Of a DNA stretch of 64,000 nucleotides, positions 1 to 9,175 are shown piece after piece. This DNA is from Sediminicola sp. (lineage in GTDB: Bacteria > Bacteroidota > Bacteroidia > Flavobacteriales > Flavobacteriaceae). The position numbers and the translations under genes are program-made. The stretch covers positions 62,001 to 126,000 of the forward strand of contig JAHEND010000003.1 of the NCBI GenBank assembly GCA_024643325.1. Direction: 5' to 3'. Positions within the stretch are counted from its first letter, which is position 1. The number at the start of each line of letters is the position of its first letter. Below the pieces are notes generated by a model that saw only the letters and a list, made by a program, of their open reading frames with translations, searched no databases and was not told the DNA's origin.

Positions 1-90
1 TTATTGGAAGGGCGTGAAGTAGTGATTTCTCAACATTGTTACGGCTGCACGGCTGGGGCTGGGAGCAGTTGCCAGGGAACGGTGGCTTAA
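1..90 (+). CDS. C-terminal tail of an unidentified protein (partial)
   Basis: The window opens inside a frame that stays open for 29 codons and ends with TAA at 88-90. The tail carries three cysteines (residues 13, 16 and 24 of the visible part, C-x2-C-x7-C) in a Gly/Ala/Ser-rich stretch, which could be a metal site or a disulfide pair. The frame runs tail-to-tail with the GT9 gene, 22 bases away. A 30-codon open frame can occur by chance and I recognise no family, so this is tentative. Confidence 0.35.
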   Translation, partial: LLEGREVVISQHCYGCTAGAGSSCQGTVA

Positions 91-112
91 AAAATTGACT
101 AATTGTTTTTGC

Positions 113-1192
113 CTAACCGGCCCGTGCCACATTTAACAATTCCCTCATTTTATGGGCAACCGTCTTGGGATTTATGCTTTCCATGACCTTTTCATATCCT
201 TTAGGCACTTCTTTTCCAAAGACAGATGTAGGCAATCCTGGGTACTGATTGCGGTCAGATAATAGCTGGTGATTTTCGGGCTGAAAAACAGGCGCAAAAC
301 CAGCGTAGGGATGGGTGTTCCCCCATAGGGTCAATGTAGTTACGCCGTACATGGCTGCCAAATGAGCATTCCCAGAATCCATAGCTAGCATCAGATCCAG
401 ATGGGCAATAAGGGACAATTCCTGCTCAAAAGAAAGTGACAAACCGTGACTGCTGTTGGGAAATTGTTCACAGAGGGCTTTAATTTTAGGAGACTCTACA
501 GGACCACCACCCAAAAATACAAAACGTATGTCTCTATATTCCTTCTCAGCCAAACGACTAAAAATTTCTAAGGCCTGAACCATGAACTTTAATGGGTATT
601 GCTTGCCTGCATGAGCGGCAAAAGGGGCTATGCCAATAGTTTTATGTGGCTTTTCGGGAATGCTTTGTACCTTATTTGGCGGCTTGGGCAAAACAGCTGT
701 TGCGTCCAAAGTCACAGGATATCCTAATTTTTTGAATACCTCCGCATAGCGAAAACTGCTGTGTGTGAGGGGTGTAAAAACTTTATTCTCCAAGCGGGTT
801 AAGGCTTTTTTCTCTGCTCTACCCTTGTCTATGTGTGCCCATTTGTGCCCACTTAAAGACAGAAAAAAACACAAGAGACGGGAGCGCAGTACATAGTGAA
901 GGTCTGCTACCGCCCTAAAACCTTCTTTTTTTAACGACTGACTGAGCCGCCAAATTCCTGTAAGGCCTTTATGAATACCTTTGGTATGCACCGGGATGGT
1001 TTTTAGTCTGGGGATATCTTTAAAGATAGGCGCCCACCTTTCTAAGGTGACTAAGCTTATTTGTAACTGGGGATACTGCCTGAGTAGGGCATTTAAAACA
1101 GGTGCCATTATGGCCACATCTCCCATAGCAGAAAGCCGGATCACCAATAAATGGTGATTTGAAGCTTTAGTTATGTTTTCTGAGCTTGACAA
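113..1192 (-). CDS. Glycosyltransferase family 9 (heptosyltransferase-like)
   Basis: A 359-residue GT-B fold transferase of the ADP-heptose:LPS heptosyltransferase family (GT9). The N-terminal Rossmann start VIRLSAMGDVAIMAPVL (about residues 17-33) and the C-terminal donor-site block with DSGNAHLAAMYGV and LWGNTHPYAG (about 268-298) are the family signatures. The expected role is adding a sugar to lipopolysaccharide core or another envelope glycan at the inner face of the cytoplasmic membrane. The donor cannot be read from sequence. It is the last gene of a minus-strand run with DUF6427 and DUF4254, 26 bases after DUF4254, which suggests a common envelope task. Confidence 0.9.
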   Translation of the reverse strand: MSSSENITKASNHHLLVIRLSAMGDVAIMAPVLNALLRQYPQLQISLVTLERWAPIFKDIPRLKTIPVHTKGIHKGLTGIWRLSQSLKKEGFRAVADLHYVLRSRLLCFFLSLSGHKWAHIDKGRAEKKALTRLENKVFTPLTHSSFRYAEVFKKLGYPVTLDATAVLPKPPNKVQSIPEKPHKTIGIAPFAAHAGKQYPLKFMVQALEIFSRLAEKEYRDIRFVFLGGGPVESPKIKALCEQFPNSSHGLSLSFEQELSLIAHLDLMLAMDSGNAHLAAMYGVTTLTLWGNTHPYAGFAPVFQPENHQLLSDRNQYPGLPTSVFGKEVPKGYEKVMESINPKTVAHKMRELLNVARAG

Positions 1193-1218
1193 TGGGGGTA
1201 ACGGTTTAAATGGAATTC

Positions 1219-1821
1219 TTATTTCTTGGCCCTTAGTACTGGGTTCAGGTTTGCGTCGTTGTACATTTTCATTTGCTTATAGACTTTCATGTACTTGTTT
1301 CCGGCTTCAAAATCTGCCAACAGCTGGTCTATGGCCAAACAAAGGTCTTCCTTTTGAGTGAGCAACACTTTTAATTTTTCTTGACATTGGGCTATGTGAT
1401 CAGGGCTAGCGTCTTCTCTAAGTACCTCTTCCCGCATATGGTACACTTTCAAAGCCAAGATAGAAAGCCTGTCCACCGCCCATGCAGGACTTTCTGTATT
1501 AATAGTGGCATTTGTCCGTGCATTTATCTCTTTGTACTGTTCGTAGAAATAACTGTCTATATGCTCTACCAAATCCGTACGTTCTTGGTTGCTCGCATCT
1601 ATCTTTCGCTTGAGCTCAAGGGCGCCAACCGGGTCAATCGCTGGGTCGCGAATGAGGTCTTCATAATGCCACTGTACCGTATCTATCCAGTTTTTCTTAT
1701 AGAGTAAATGGGCAATCTCTTTAGCGTCGTGGGGGTTGTGGAATTCCTGATCTACACGGTCTAAAAGATGGTAATTCTCTATACTTTCATTGAAAATTTT
1801 CCAAGCGATGGCAGCAAACAT
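1219..1821 (-). CDS. DUF4254 domain-containing protein
   Basis: A 200-residue soluble, mainly helical protein with no signal peptide and no membrane segment. Its start (FAAIAWKIFNESIENYHLLD) and the following block DTVQWHYEDLIRDPAIDP match my recollection of the DUF4254 family, which in Bacteroidota sits beside a GT9 glycosyltransferase. The biochemical function is unknown. The upstream DUF6427 gene ends 30 bases away and the downstream GT9 gene begins 26 bases away, so co-transcription is likely. The short ATG-proximal region has no obvious Shine-Dalgarno, which is usual in this phylum. Confidence 0.85.
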   Translation of the reverse strand: MFAAIAWKIFNESIENYHLLDRVDQEFHNPHDAKEIAHLLYKKNWIDTVQWHYEDLIRDPAIDPVGALELKRKIDASNQERTDLVEHIDSYFYEQYKEINARTNATINTESPAWAVDRLSILALKVYHMREEVLREDASPDHIAQCQEKLKVLLTQKEDLCLAIDQLLADFEAGNKYMKVYKQMKMYNDANLNPVLRAKK

Positions 1822-1851
1822 ACTCTAGTGATTTTGGGCAAAGGTACCCAT

Positions 1852-2814
1852 TTAATTTTGAATCAAATAAACGATTAAACCCCAAAGAGGTGTACTTAAA
1901 AAGCCCCACAATAGGATCTCTTTATGCAAAATCTTGGGGAGTAATTCAGTGGTGTTGCTCCATAAAAAAGCCAGAGGAAAGAAAGAGAATACCAAGGAGC
2001 TGTTGTTGTCTGCTGGTGAAAAGAAATATAGGAGCACTCCTATAAACCCGGTCAAGGTCAGTATAGCCAAGCTATTTTTACGACCCAATGAAGCTACTTT
2101 CGCACTCGCTTTCCTGCTGTAATTCCACAATAAAGCCAAAGTGCTACTGCCAAAAAAACCAATAATTAACAAGCTTATTTTGGTAGAAAACCCTTCGGGC
2201 TTAAAATTAAAAAGATACTGATGGTTGAAAAAAGTATTGGGATTGTCTCTAATAACAAACCCCCAAAGCAGTGCAGCATAGACCAAAATGGCCCAAAGAA
2301 TTAATCCCCAATACCGCGGGTTGTTTTTGTCATAAATGACTAGGGATACCAATAAAACAATGAGGTATAATAGGGTCCAATCATAAAAATAACTAGCCAC
2401 CATAAACCACAAACAGGCTTCAAAAACTTTTCTTCTAGAACGTTGTTTGGTCTTTAAACTCAAGATACGCCTGAGCCCTAGAAGGACAAAAAAGTGAGCC
2501 AAAAGGAGGTCTGCATGGGAAAAAACAGCAGGAAAGAGACCACAAAAGACCACAAAATAAAAGAGCGTATAGCTGTGAGTGAGTACCAATTTGTTTCTTT
2601 TGAGTATAAAGTCTATAAGAAAGAGTACGGGAACAAAAAGCGCCAAGCCCTTTAGGAAAAAACCAATGTTTTGCAGTAAATAGGGCCAAAAACCACGGCT
2701 GTCTTGTGAACCAATTCCTATTAAGCCCTCAAAAGAAAGTATAAAAACAGCCAATAAGAAGGTAAGCAGTAAAAAGTTTACAGGCTTTGTTTTGCTAAAA
2801 ATGTGGCTTATCAT
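1852..2814 (-). CDS. DUF6427-family polytopic membrane protein
   Basis: A 320-residue protein made almost entirely of hydrophobic helices, roughly ten membrane segments, beginning just after a short basic N terminus (MISHIFSKTKPVNF). Its position next to DUF6341, purD and DUF4254 and its composition fit the Flavobacteriia family DUF6427; I call the family from context and length more than from a catalytic motif, since none is visible. It heads the operon with DUF4254 and GT9, so a role in envelope polysaccharide handling is possible but inferred. The start ATG at 2814 is the only early Met. Confidence 0.75.
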   Translation of the reverse strand: MISHIFSKTKPVNFLLLTFLLAVFILSFEGLIGIGSQDSRGFWPYLLQNIGFFLKGLALFVPVLFLIDFILKRNKLVLTHSYTLFYFVVFCGLFPAVFSHADLLLAHFFVLLGLRRILSLKTKQRSRRKVFEACLWFMVASYFYDWTLLYLIVLLVSLVIYDKNNPRYWGLILWAILVYAALLWGFVIRDNPNTFFNHQYLFNFKPEGFSTKISLLIIGFFGSSTLALLWNYSRKASAKVASLGRKNSLAILTLTGFIGVLLYFFSPADNNSSLVFSFFPLAFLWSNTTELLPKILHKEILLWGFLSTPLWGLIVYLIQN

Positions 2815-2926
2815 GAGAAGATTTTATACTTTTGTATACTGAGAGGATATTTAACTCCCTCCTCTAGGATAAAGTTACGCTAAAAAATAAAAATTTTGTC
2901 TTGTTTACCAGGGCGATATAAAATAA

Positions 2927-3157
2927 ATGATCATGATGATTTCTCTTTTTAAAGCCATTGAAAGTCTTTTTGTAGATTTTTTATTCTTGCCTTTTGACGC
3001 CTTACGCAGTATGGACAACTGGTGGGGAGCCAACGCGCTTAACTGGGTTTTTATGCTCATTGGTGCTGTCGCCATGGTGTATTGGATGCTTCAATTAAAA
3101 AGTTTCAGTGATTCAGGAGAAGAAAATAAAGACGTTTCTGCACACTCTTATATTTAA
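2927..3157 (+). CDS. DUF6341-family small membrane protein
   Basis: A 76-residue protein with a short amphipathic start (ISLFKAIESLFVDFLFLPFDALR), the block MDNWWGANALNW, and one clear membrane helix (VFMLIGAVAMVYWML). This matches the DUF6341 family, which some databases label uracil phosphoribosyltransferase by mistake because of its neighbour upp; the protein has no PRPP-binding loop, so that name would be wrong. Three in-frame ATGs (2927, 2933, 2936) lie close together; the third gives the most typical N terminus. It ends at a bidirectional terminator shared with purD. Confidence 0.8.
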   Translation: MIMMISLFKAIESLFVDFLFLPFDALRSMDNWWGANALNWVFMLIGAVAMVYWMLQLKSFSDSGEENKDVSAHSYI

Positions 3158-3182
3158 TACTTATGGCTTAGGCCATACAACA

Positions 3183-3218
3183 TATTAAAAAAGCCCGCTG
3201 AAAGCGGGCTTTTTTAAT
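3183..3218. terminator. Bidirectional rho-independent terminator
   Basis: AAAAAAGCCCGCT, a 3-base GAA loop, then AGCGGGCTTTTTT. A G/C-rich perfect stem is flanked by A and T runs, so it can stop both the rightward DUF6341 transcript and the leftward purD transcript that ends at 3252. Confidence 0.9.
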
Positions 3219-3251
3219 GACTTTACAAAAAGTCAGAGGTGTTTTTGGGTC

Positions 3252-4526
3252 TTAATCTAAATCAAAACCTAAATCTTCTCTATAGTATATGTCTTTAAAA
3301 GAAATGCCTTTTAATCGACCGTAAGACCTGGACAAAGCTTCTTTGTAATCGTTTCCAAAACTTGTTACCGCCAGAACCCTTCCTCCATTGGTTACCACCC
3401 TGCCGTTTTGAATTGTCGTTCCTGCATGAAAAATCAGAGAATCGCTCGATCTTTCTAGGCCTGATATTTCATGCCCCTTTTCATATGCTTCTGGGTAGCC
3501 GCCTGCAACGCTCATCACTGTGGTGGCTGTTCTTGGGTCCATTTCTAATTGAATCTGATCTAATGTTTGCTTGGCTACGGCATTAAACACCGCCACTAAA
3601 TCTGTTTTTATCCTAGGCAGGACTACCTCTGTTTCTGGATCTCCCAAACGCACATTGTACTCTATGACAAAAGGATCTTCGCCCACTTTAATCAGGCCAA
3701 TAAAAATAAAGCCTTTATAAGGGAGGCCATCTTTTTCAAGACCTTGAATCGTAGGTTCCACTACCCTTGTATGAATCTTATCCATAAAGGCTTGGTCTGC
3801 AAAAGGGACAGGAGAAATAGCGCCCATACCACCGGTATTGAGTCCTGTATCTCCAGCGCCAATTCTTTTATAATCCTTAGCTGTAGGGAGTACTTTATAG
3901 TTTTTACCATCTGTTAAGACAAAACAAGATAGTTCAATCCCGTCTAAAAACTCTTCAATCACCACAGTGGTACTCGCTGCGCCAAACTTGGCGTCTACCA
4001 ACATGTTTTTCAATTCTTCCTTAGCCTTTGCCAAGTCTTCTAAAATAAGTACCCCTTTACCGGCCGCTAAACCGTCTGCCTTTAACACATAGGGAGGCTT
4101 CAATGTGTCTAAGAAAGCATAGCCCATTTCTAAGTTTTTAGCAGTAAAAGCTTGGTATGCTGCTGTTGGTATGCTGTGACGCATAAGAAATTGCTTGGCA
4201 AAATCTTTACTGCCTTCTAAGGCAGCAGCAGCTTTCTGAGGGCCTATCACTGGAACATCCGCAAGGGCTGGATCTGCTAGAAAAAAGTCGTGTACGCCCA
4301 ATACTAGCGGGTCTTCTGGCCCAACAACAACCATTTGTATTTCATGGGCTAAGACCGCTTCCTTAATCGCTGGAAAATCGGTAACACCAATCGCTAAATT
4401 AGTCGCAATCTGAGCTGTTCCTGCATTTCCAGGAGCTACAAACAACTGGGTAGGGGTTTGGCTTTCTTTGAGCTTCCATGCAATGGTGTGTTCACGCCCT
4501 CCGGCGCCTAGAATGAGAATATTCAT
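3252..4526 (-). CDS. purD: Phosphoribosylamine--glycine ligase (GARS)
   Basis: Catalyses the second step of de novo purine synthesis, joining phosphoribosylamine and glycine with ATP to make GAR in the cytoplasm. The start MNILILGAGGREHTIAWKL is the family N terminus. The ATP-grasp core follows, with PPYVLKADGLAAGKGV, the block FLDGIELSCFVLTDG, and the metal-site region FVIEYNVRLGDPETEVVLPR. The open frame extends nine codons further upstream, but the conserved N terminus fixes the ATG at 4526 (424 residues, normal for PurD). It is the last gene of the long minus-strand run and ends at a strong terminator. Confidence 0.97.
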   Translation of the reverse strand: MNILILGAGGREHTIAWKLKESQTPTQLFVAPGNAGTAQIATNLAIGVTDFPAIKEAVLAHEIQMVVVGPEDPLVLGVHDFFLADPALADVPVIGPQKAAAALEGSKDFAKQFLMRHSIPTAAYQAFTAKNLEMGYAFLDTLKPPYVLKADGLAAGKGVLILEDLAKAKEELKNMLVDAKFGAASTTVVIEEFLDGIELSCFVLTDGKNYKVLPTAKDYKRIGAGDTGLNTGGMGAISPVPFADQAFMDKIHTRVVEPTIQGLEKDGLPYKGFIFIGLIKVGEDPFVIEYNVRLGDPETEVVLPRIKTDLVAVFNAVAKQTLDQIQLEMDPRTATTVMSVAGGYPEAYEKGHEISGLERSSDSLIFHAGTTIQNGRVVTNGGRVLAVTSFGNDYKEALSRSYGRLKGISFKDIYYREDLGFDLD

Positions 4527-4586
4527 GAGGGTAAAATTTTTGTAAAAATACACTTTGTAAAAGAAACCCTTTGGCTCTGCGTAAAT

Positions 4587-5579
4587 TTATTTAAAGTCTC
4601 TATGTGCCTTGGCGTTTAATTCTTCCAAAGGCAGGGACTTAAAATAGTCAAAAACTTTGGCAATACCCTCTTCCCTAGATACTTTAGGGGTCCAATCCAA
4701 TACTTTTTTAGCCAGTGAAATATCTGGTTTTCGCTGGAGTGGGTCGTCCTGAGGAAGGGGCTTAAAGACTATTTTCTGATCTGTACCGCTGAGGCGTTGA
4801 ATTTCCTGTGCAAATTCTAGAATAGTCGTTTCGTGAGGGTTTCCAATATTGACAGGCTCCGCATAATCAGACATAAGCAAGCTGTAAATACCGGCTACCT
4901 GATCTGAAATATAACAAAAGGATCTTGTCTGGCTGCCGTCTCCAAATACGGTGAGGTCTTCTCCCCGGAGTACCTGTCCCATAAAAGCAGGGACTACCCT
5001 ACCGTCATTGAGCCTCATTCTAGGGCCGTAAGTATTAAAGATTCTCACAATACGGGTCTCTAGTCCGTGAAAACGATGGTAGGCCATGGTAATAGATTCC
5101 ATAAAGCGTTTGGCCTCGTCATAAACACCCCTAGGTCCTACAGGGCTCACGTTCCCGTTGTAGTCTTCTGTTTGTGGGTGTACCAAAGGGTCTCCGTACA
5201 CTTCTGAGGTAGAAGCCACTAAAATTCTGGCATTTTTCTCCTTGGCCAAGCCTAATAAGTTGTGAGTACCCAAGGCGCCTACCTTTAGGGTTTCTATGGG
5301 TATTTTAAGGTAATCTATAGGACTTGCGGGAGAAGCGAAATGTAAGATATAATCCAATGTACCAGGCACATGTACAAAAGTGGTGACGTCGTGGTGGTGA
5401 AACTCAAAATTAGGTAAAGAGAACAGGTGGGAAATGTTTTTTAAATCTCCTGTGATTAGGTTGTCCATGCCAATGACATGAAAGTCCTTTGCTATAAAAA
5501 AATCACAGAGATGGGACCCTAAAAAGCCCGCAGCTCCAGTGATTAAAATTCTCTTTTTTGTCAGTGTTGTATGCGTCAT
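4587..5579 (-). CDS. UDP-glucuronate decarboxylase (UXS-type SDR)
   Basis: An extended SDR epimerase-family enzyme of 330 residues. It has the NAD motif [10 protein letters not shown] (about 15-24), then [14 protein letters not shown], the active-site STSEVYGDP, the catalytic YDEAK of the YxxxK pair, and [19 protein letters not shown]. These blocks are typical of UXS enzymes, which convert UDP-glucuronate to UDP-xylose in the cytoplasm. A related UDP-sugar epimerase is the alternative. It lies 23 bases after rfbD in a nucleotide-sugar operon, which points to supply of sugar donors for surface glycan assembly. Confidence 0.88.
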   Translation of the reverse strand: MTHTTLTKKRILITGAAGFLGSHLCDFFIAKDFHVIGMDNLITGDLKNISHLFSLPNFEFHHHDVTTFVHVPGTLDYILHFASPASPIDYLKIPIETLKVGALGTHNLLGLAKEKNARILVASTSEVYGDPLVHPQTEDYNGNVSPVGPRGVYDEAKRFMESITMAYHRFHGLETRIVRIFNTYGPRMRLNDGRVVPAFMGQVLRGEDLTVFGDGSQTRSFCYISDQVAGIYSLLMSDYAEPVNIGNPHETTILEFAQEIQRLSGTDQKIVFKPLPQDDPLQRKPDISLAKKVLDWTPKVSREEGIAKVFDYFKSLPLEELNAKAHRDFK

Positions 5580-5602
5580 ATAAAACGAACTTTATAAGGG
5601 TG

Positions 5603-6601
5603 TTAAGCGGTCTTTAGTATGCTAAGCGCCTCAGCTAAGGCTTCTTTCCAATGTCTCGCCTTTGGGTCTAGTGTGTTTTCTAATACGCTAAAATGAGGGC
5701 GAGGTGCTGGTGCTGCGAAGTCTTCTGTGCTAATGGGTTTTACTGTGATGGGTAAATTACGCTGTTCAAAAATCGCGCCAGCCAACTGAGCCCAATGGGC
5801 AGGGCCTGTATTGCTGTAATGATGTATGCCATAAGGAGAAGCCTTTGTAGCTATCAGTAAGATTAAAGCTCTGGCCAAATCTAAGGCAGAGGTAGGGCAG
5901 CCAAATTGGTCTGCTACCACAGAAATAGTTGGAGGGTTGCGATCTGACGTTTGCTGATTTTGTTCAGATAAAAAGGAAAGTCTTTCCTGCGCCAGACGCA
6001 ACATGGTTTTTACAAAGTTGTGCCCAAAGGGACTAAAAACCCAAGAAGTTCTCACAATATAATGAGGTCCTGCAGCGTCTTGTACCGCCTTTTCTCCCGC
6101 CGCTTTAGAGCGGGCATATACGCCTTCTGGTGCAATAGGATCTAAGGGTAAAAAGGGTTTTTGATGGATGTTTTTTCCGCCAAATACAAAATCTGTAGAG
6201 AGATAAATAAATAGAATGTTTCTAGCGGCGCAGGCTTTGGCTAACAAGTCAGTGGCGGTTTCATTCAGGTGAAAAGCGGCTTGCTCATCTAATTCTGCCG
6301 CGTCTACCTGGGTATATGCTGCAGCGTGTATAAAGGCCTTAGGCCTGTGCTCCTCTATAAGCCTGTCAATATCCTGAGAAAGGCTTTCCCTAGGGCTTAA
6401 ATCTAACTGGTTTCTGTCTAAAAAAACATAGTCATGTCCTGCCGGAAATGTAGCCATTTGCTCATGAATGGGAGTACTGTCTAAAACAACGGAAGTCTTT
6501 TGATGGGCAAGCTGCTGCTGTAAAACATACTGCAAAGACTGTCCCAACTGGCCACTAGCGCCTGTGACCAATACAGTTTCTTTTTGTAGCAACCCCCCCA
6601 T
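5603..6601 (-). CDS. rfbD: dTDP-4-dehydrorhamnose reductase
   Basis: The last step of dTDP-L-rhamnose synthesis, NAD(P)H reduction of dTDP-4-keto-L-rhamnose. GASGQLGQSL (14-23) is the nucleotide motif, DLSPRESL and IHAAAYTQVDAAELDEQAA follow, with YLSTDFVFGG and the catalytic YARSKAAGE. At 332 residues it is longer than the usual ~290 because of insertions near residues 29-60 and 205-222. Its ATG overlaps the rfbC stop by one base (TAATG), implying translational coupling. The start codon begins a G7 run, so its reading frame is set next to a homopolymer. Confidence 0.95.
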   Translation of the reverse strand: MGGLLQKETVLVTGASGQLGQSLQYVLQQQLAHQKTSVVLDSTPIHEQMATFPAGHDYVFLDRNQLDLSPRESLSQDIDRLIEEHRPKAFIHAAAYTQVDAAELDEQAAFHLNETATDLLAKACAARNILFIYLSTDFVFGGKNIHQKPFLPLDPIAPEGVYARSKAAGEKAVQDAAGPHYIVRTSWVFSPFGHNFVKTMLRLAQERLSFLSEQNQQTSDRNPPTISVVADQFGCPTSALDLARALILLIATKASPYGIHHYSNTGPAHWAQLAGAIFEQRNLPITVKPISTEDFAAPAPRPHFSVLENTLDPKARHWKEALAEALSILKTA

Positions 6602-7143
6602 TAAAAAATGTCTTTTAAAAGCGGAAGGGCTTGGTCTTTTTCAGATAATAAAGGGGTTCTGTCTCCAAGGCCCCAGTCAATATTCAAGGAAGGGTCTGCG
6701 TAATACACCCCGCCTTCTTGATCCTTTTGATAAGGCGCGTCACAGGAGTACACCACTGTAGCAATTTTACTCAACACAGAAAATCCATGGGCAAAGCCCT
6801 TGGGTATATAGAGCTGCTTGAGATTCAAAGCGCTTAATTGTATTCGATGGTGCATGCCGTAGGTAGGAGAACCCGGCCTTAAATCTACCACTACATCTAT
6901 AATGTCTCCCTCTAATACCCGAACCAATTTGGCTTGTGCGTAGTCCCCTTTTTGGTAATGAAGGGCTCTAATGGTCCCTTTCACAGAAGTAGACTGATTC
7001 TCTTGGGCTACCTCAAAAGAAATTCCTGTAGCTGCTTGAAAATGGGCCTTATTAAAAGCCTCAAAAAAAGAACCGCGAGCGTCTTTAAATAGGGTTGGAG
7101 TTATTTCAAAACAACCTTTTAAAGGGGTTTCTATATAGGCCAT
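6601..7143 (-). CDS. rfbC: dTDP-4-dehydrorhamnose 3,5-epimerase
   Basis: A cupin-fold epimerase of 180 residues that inverts C3 and C5 of dTDP-4-keto-6-deoxyglucose. FEITPTLFKDARGSFFEAFN is the family start, ALHYQKGDYAQAKLVRVLEG contains the catalytic His, and the C-terminal SCDAPYQKDQEGGVYYADPS with IDWG closes the active site. The length matches the family. It lies 42 bases after rfbA and overlaps rfbD by one base, so all four rhamnose genes are probably made from one transcript. Confidence 0.97.
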   Translation of the reverse strand: MAYIETPLKGCFEITPTLFKDARGSFFEAFNKAHFQAATGISFEVAQENQSTSVKGTIRALHYQKGDYAQAKLVRVLEGDIIDVVVDLRPGSPTYGMHHRIQLSALNLKQLYIPKGFAHGFSVLSKIATVVYSCDAPYQKDQEGGVYYADPSLNIDWGLGDRTPLLSEKDQALPLLKDIF

Positions 7144-7185
7144 GCCAAAAGGGGTTTTTCCATTAAGGTCGCGTTCATAGTGTTT

Positions 7186-8058
7186 TTATTCATGATGCTG
7201 TTGGAGGTTTCTCAATAAATTTTTCCCGTAGCCACTTTTTTCAAGTGGTTTTGCCAAGGCAATAAAAGCATCTTTGCTTATATAGCCCATTTCATAAGCC
7301 GCCAACTCTATGGATCCCACGCTGAGTCCCTGTCTGGTCTCTATGACTTCTACAAATTGAGCAGCGTGTCTTAGAGAGTCAAAGGTGCCTGTATCTAGCC
7401 AGGCAATCCCAGCGTCTAGTTTTTGAACATTTAATTTTCCCTCCTTTAAGTAAGCGCTGTTAATATCTGTTATTTCTAACTCTCCCCGTTGACTAGGTTG
7501 AATAGACTTTGCAATGGCCACTACCGAGGCATCGTAAAAATAAATACCTGGAACGGCATAATTAGAGGCCGGATGCTCCGGTTTTTCTTCTATGGAAAGG
7601 GCTTTTTGTTGGTCGTCAAAAGTCACTACGCCATAACGCTGAGGATCTTGAACAGCATAGGCAAAAATAGTCCCTCCTTGTAGGTTTTTAGCCGCTTGTA
7701 AGGTTTTTGACAAACCACTTCCATAAAAAATATTGTCTCCTAAAATCAAGGCCACATCTGAATCTCCAATGAAGGATTCTCCTATAATAAAAGCCTCCGC
7801 CAATCCATTTGGTGCCTCTTGAACAGCATAAGAAAACCGACAGCCCAAGGCGCTTCCGTCTCCCAATAACTGTTTAAAAAGCGGTGCATCTGTAGGAGTG
7901 GTAATGATTAAGATCTCCTGAATACCCGCATACATCAGGGTAGAAATAGGATAGTAGATCATGGGTTTATTGTAGACAGGCATGAGTTGTTTACTTACCG
8001 CCAAAGTAATGGGGTGTAGTCTGCTTCCGCTCCCGCCTGCTAAAATAATACCTTTCAT
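7186..8058 (-). CDS. rfbA: Glucose-1-phosphate thymidylyltransferase
   Basis: The first step of dTDP-rhamnose synthesis: dTTP plus glucose-1-phosphate to dTDP-glucose. [18 protein letters not shown] is the nucleotide-binding signature at the very N terminus, followed by [28 protein letters not shown] holds the metal-binding Asp, and [20 protein letters not shown] and [11 protein letters not shown] are further conserved blocks. At 290 residues it matches RmlA. It sits 68 bases after rfbB. Confidence 0.97.
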   Translation of the reverse strand: MKGIILAGGSGSRLHPITLAVSKQLMPVYNKPMIYYPISTLMYAGIQEILIITTPTDAPLFKQLLGDGSALGCRFSYAVQEAPNGLAEAFIIGESFIGDSDVALILGDNIFYGSGLSKTLQAAKNLQGGTIFAYAVQDPQRYGVVTFDDQQKALSIEEKPEHPASNYAVPGIYFYDASVVAIAKSIQPSQRGELEITDINSAYLKEGKLNVQKLDAGIAWLDTGTFDSLRHAAQFVEVIETRQGLSVGSIELAAYEMGYISKDAFIALAKPLEKSGYGKNLLRNLQQHHE

Positions 8059-8126
8059 TTTCTTTTTTTAAAAGGGTTTTAAGACGCTTTGTGACGACTC
8101 AAAACCTATCGCTAAAATAACACTTT

Positions 8127-9173
8127 CTATTCCGATTTGTATTGGTTTTCGTAATAGGATTTGTAAGCGCCAGAAGTAACCTGACTTAACCAATCTGGAT
8201 TTTCTAAATACCATGTGATGGTAGCGGCCAGCCCTTGTTCAAAAGTATGGGCCGGAGTCCAACCCAAGCTTCGCTCAATTTTACTAGCGTCTATAGCATA
8301 ACGAAGGTCGTGTCCTGGACGATCTTTTACAAAAGTTATCTGCTTCTGTGCTGTTCCTTGGGGTCTGTTTAAGCGGGCGTCCATTTGGTCACACAAAAGA
8401 CGAATAAGGTCTATATTGGTGTATTCATTATGCCCCCCTATGAGATAGGTTGCTGCATTTTCTCCCTGATGGTAGACCTGATCAATAGCCAGGGCATGGT
8501 CTTTTACATACAGCCAATCCCTGGTGTATAAGCCATTGCCATAAATAGGCAAGTCTTTGCCTTCTAAAATATTGTGTATACAAAGCGGGATGAGTTTTTC
8601 TGGGAAATGATTGGGGCCGTAATTATTAGAGCAATTAGAGATCACATAGGGCAAATCATAGGTTTCTCCATAGGCGCGCACCAAGTGGTCTGCGCTTGCC
8701 TTTGAGGCTGAATAGGGAGAATTAGGTGCGTAAGGGCTTTCTTCTGTAAAATAACCTGTAGCGCCTAAAGCGCCAAACACCTCATCAGTAGAAATTTGAT
8801 AAAAGCGTCTTCCCTCAAAAGATTTCCAATGGGCCCTGCAAGCGTTTAAAAGCGCTGCGGTACCTTTAATGTTTGTATCTATAAATGCCATAGGATCTTT
8901 AATGGAGCGGTCAACATGGCTTTCTGCCGCTAAATGAATGACCCCTTTAATGTCGTATTGTGTAAAAAGGTGTTCTAAAAGCGAACTGTCTGTAATACTG
9001 CCTTTTACAAAGGTATAATTTGGCAACTGCTCTATATCTTTAAGGTTTTCTAAATTACCTGCATAAGTCAGTGCGTCTAAATTAATAATATGGTAGTCGG
9101 GATACTTTTGGACAAACAAACGCACCACATGGGATCCAATAAAACCAGCACCACCTGTTATGAGTAATGACAT
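8127..9173 (-). CDS. rfbB: dTDP-glucose 4,6-dehydratase
   Basis: An extended SDR of 348 residues converting dTDP-glucose to dTDP-4-keto-6-deoxyglucose. GGAGFIGSHVVRLF is the NAD motif at residues 7-20, HLAAESHVDRSI follows, the catalytic ISTDEVFG gives the Asp-Glu pair, and YSASKASADHLVRAYGETY gives YxxxK. NNYGPNHFPEKLIP and RDWLYVKDHA are typical of RmlB. It starts the four rhamnose genes, two bases after the DUF6909-like gene. No rhamnosyltransferase is adjacent, so the product must be used by enzymes encoded elsewhere. Confidence 0.97.
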   Translation of the reverse strand: MSLLITGGAGFIGSHVVRLFVQKYPDYHIINLDALTYAGNLENLKDIEQLPNYTFVKGSITDSSLLEHLFTQYDIKGVIHLAAESHVDRSIKDPMAFIDTNIKGTAALLNACRAHWKSFEGRRFYQISTDEVFGALGATGYFTEESPYAPNSPYSASKASADHLVRAYGETYDLPYVISNCSNNYGPNHFPEKLIPLCIHNILEGKDLPIYGNGLYTRDWLYVKDHALAIDQVYHQGENAATYLIGGHNEYTNIDLIRLLCDQMDARLNRPQGTAQKQITFVKDRPGHDLRYAIDASKIERSLGWTPAHTFEQGLAATITWYLENPDWLSQVTSGAYKSYYENQYKSE

Positions 9174-9175
9174 GT

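Noticed and set aside
6593-6599. G7 tract at the rfbD start codon as a phase-variation switch
   Set aside because: Similar G7-G8 runs occur inside other genes (GH3 at 11600-11606, MBL at 43946-43953) that need not vary, and the frame is intact. Not enough to claim a switch.
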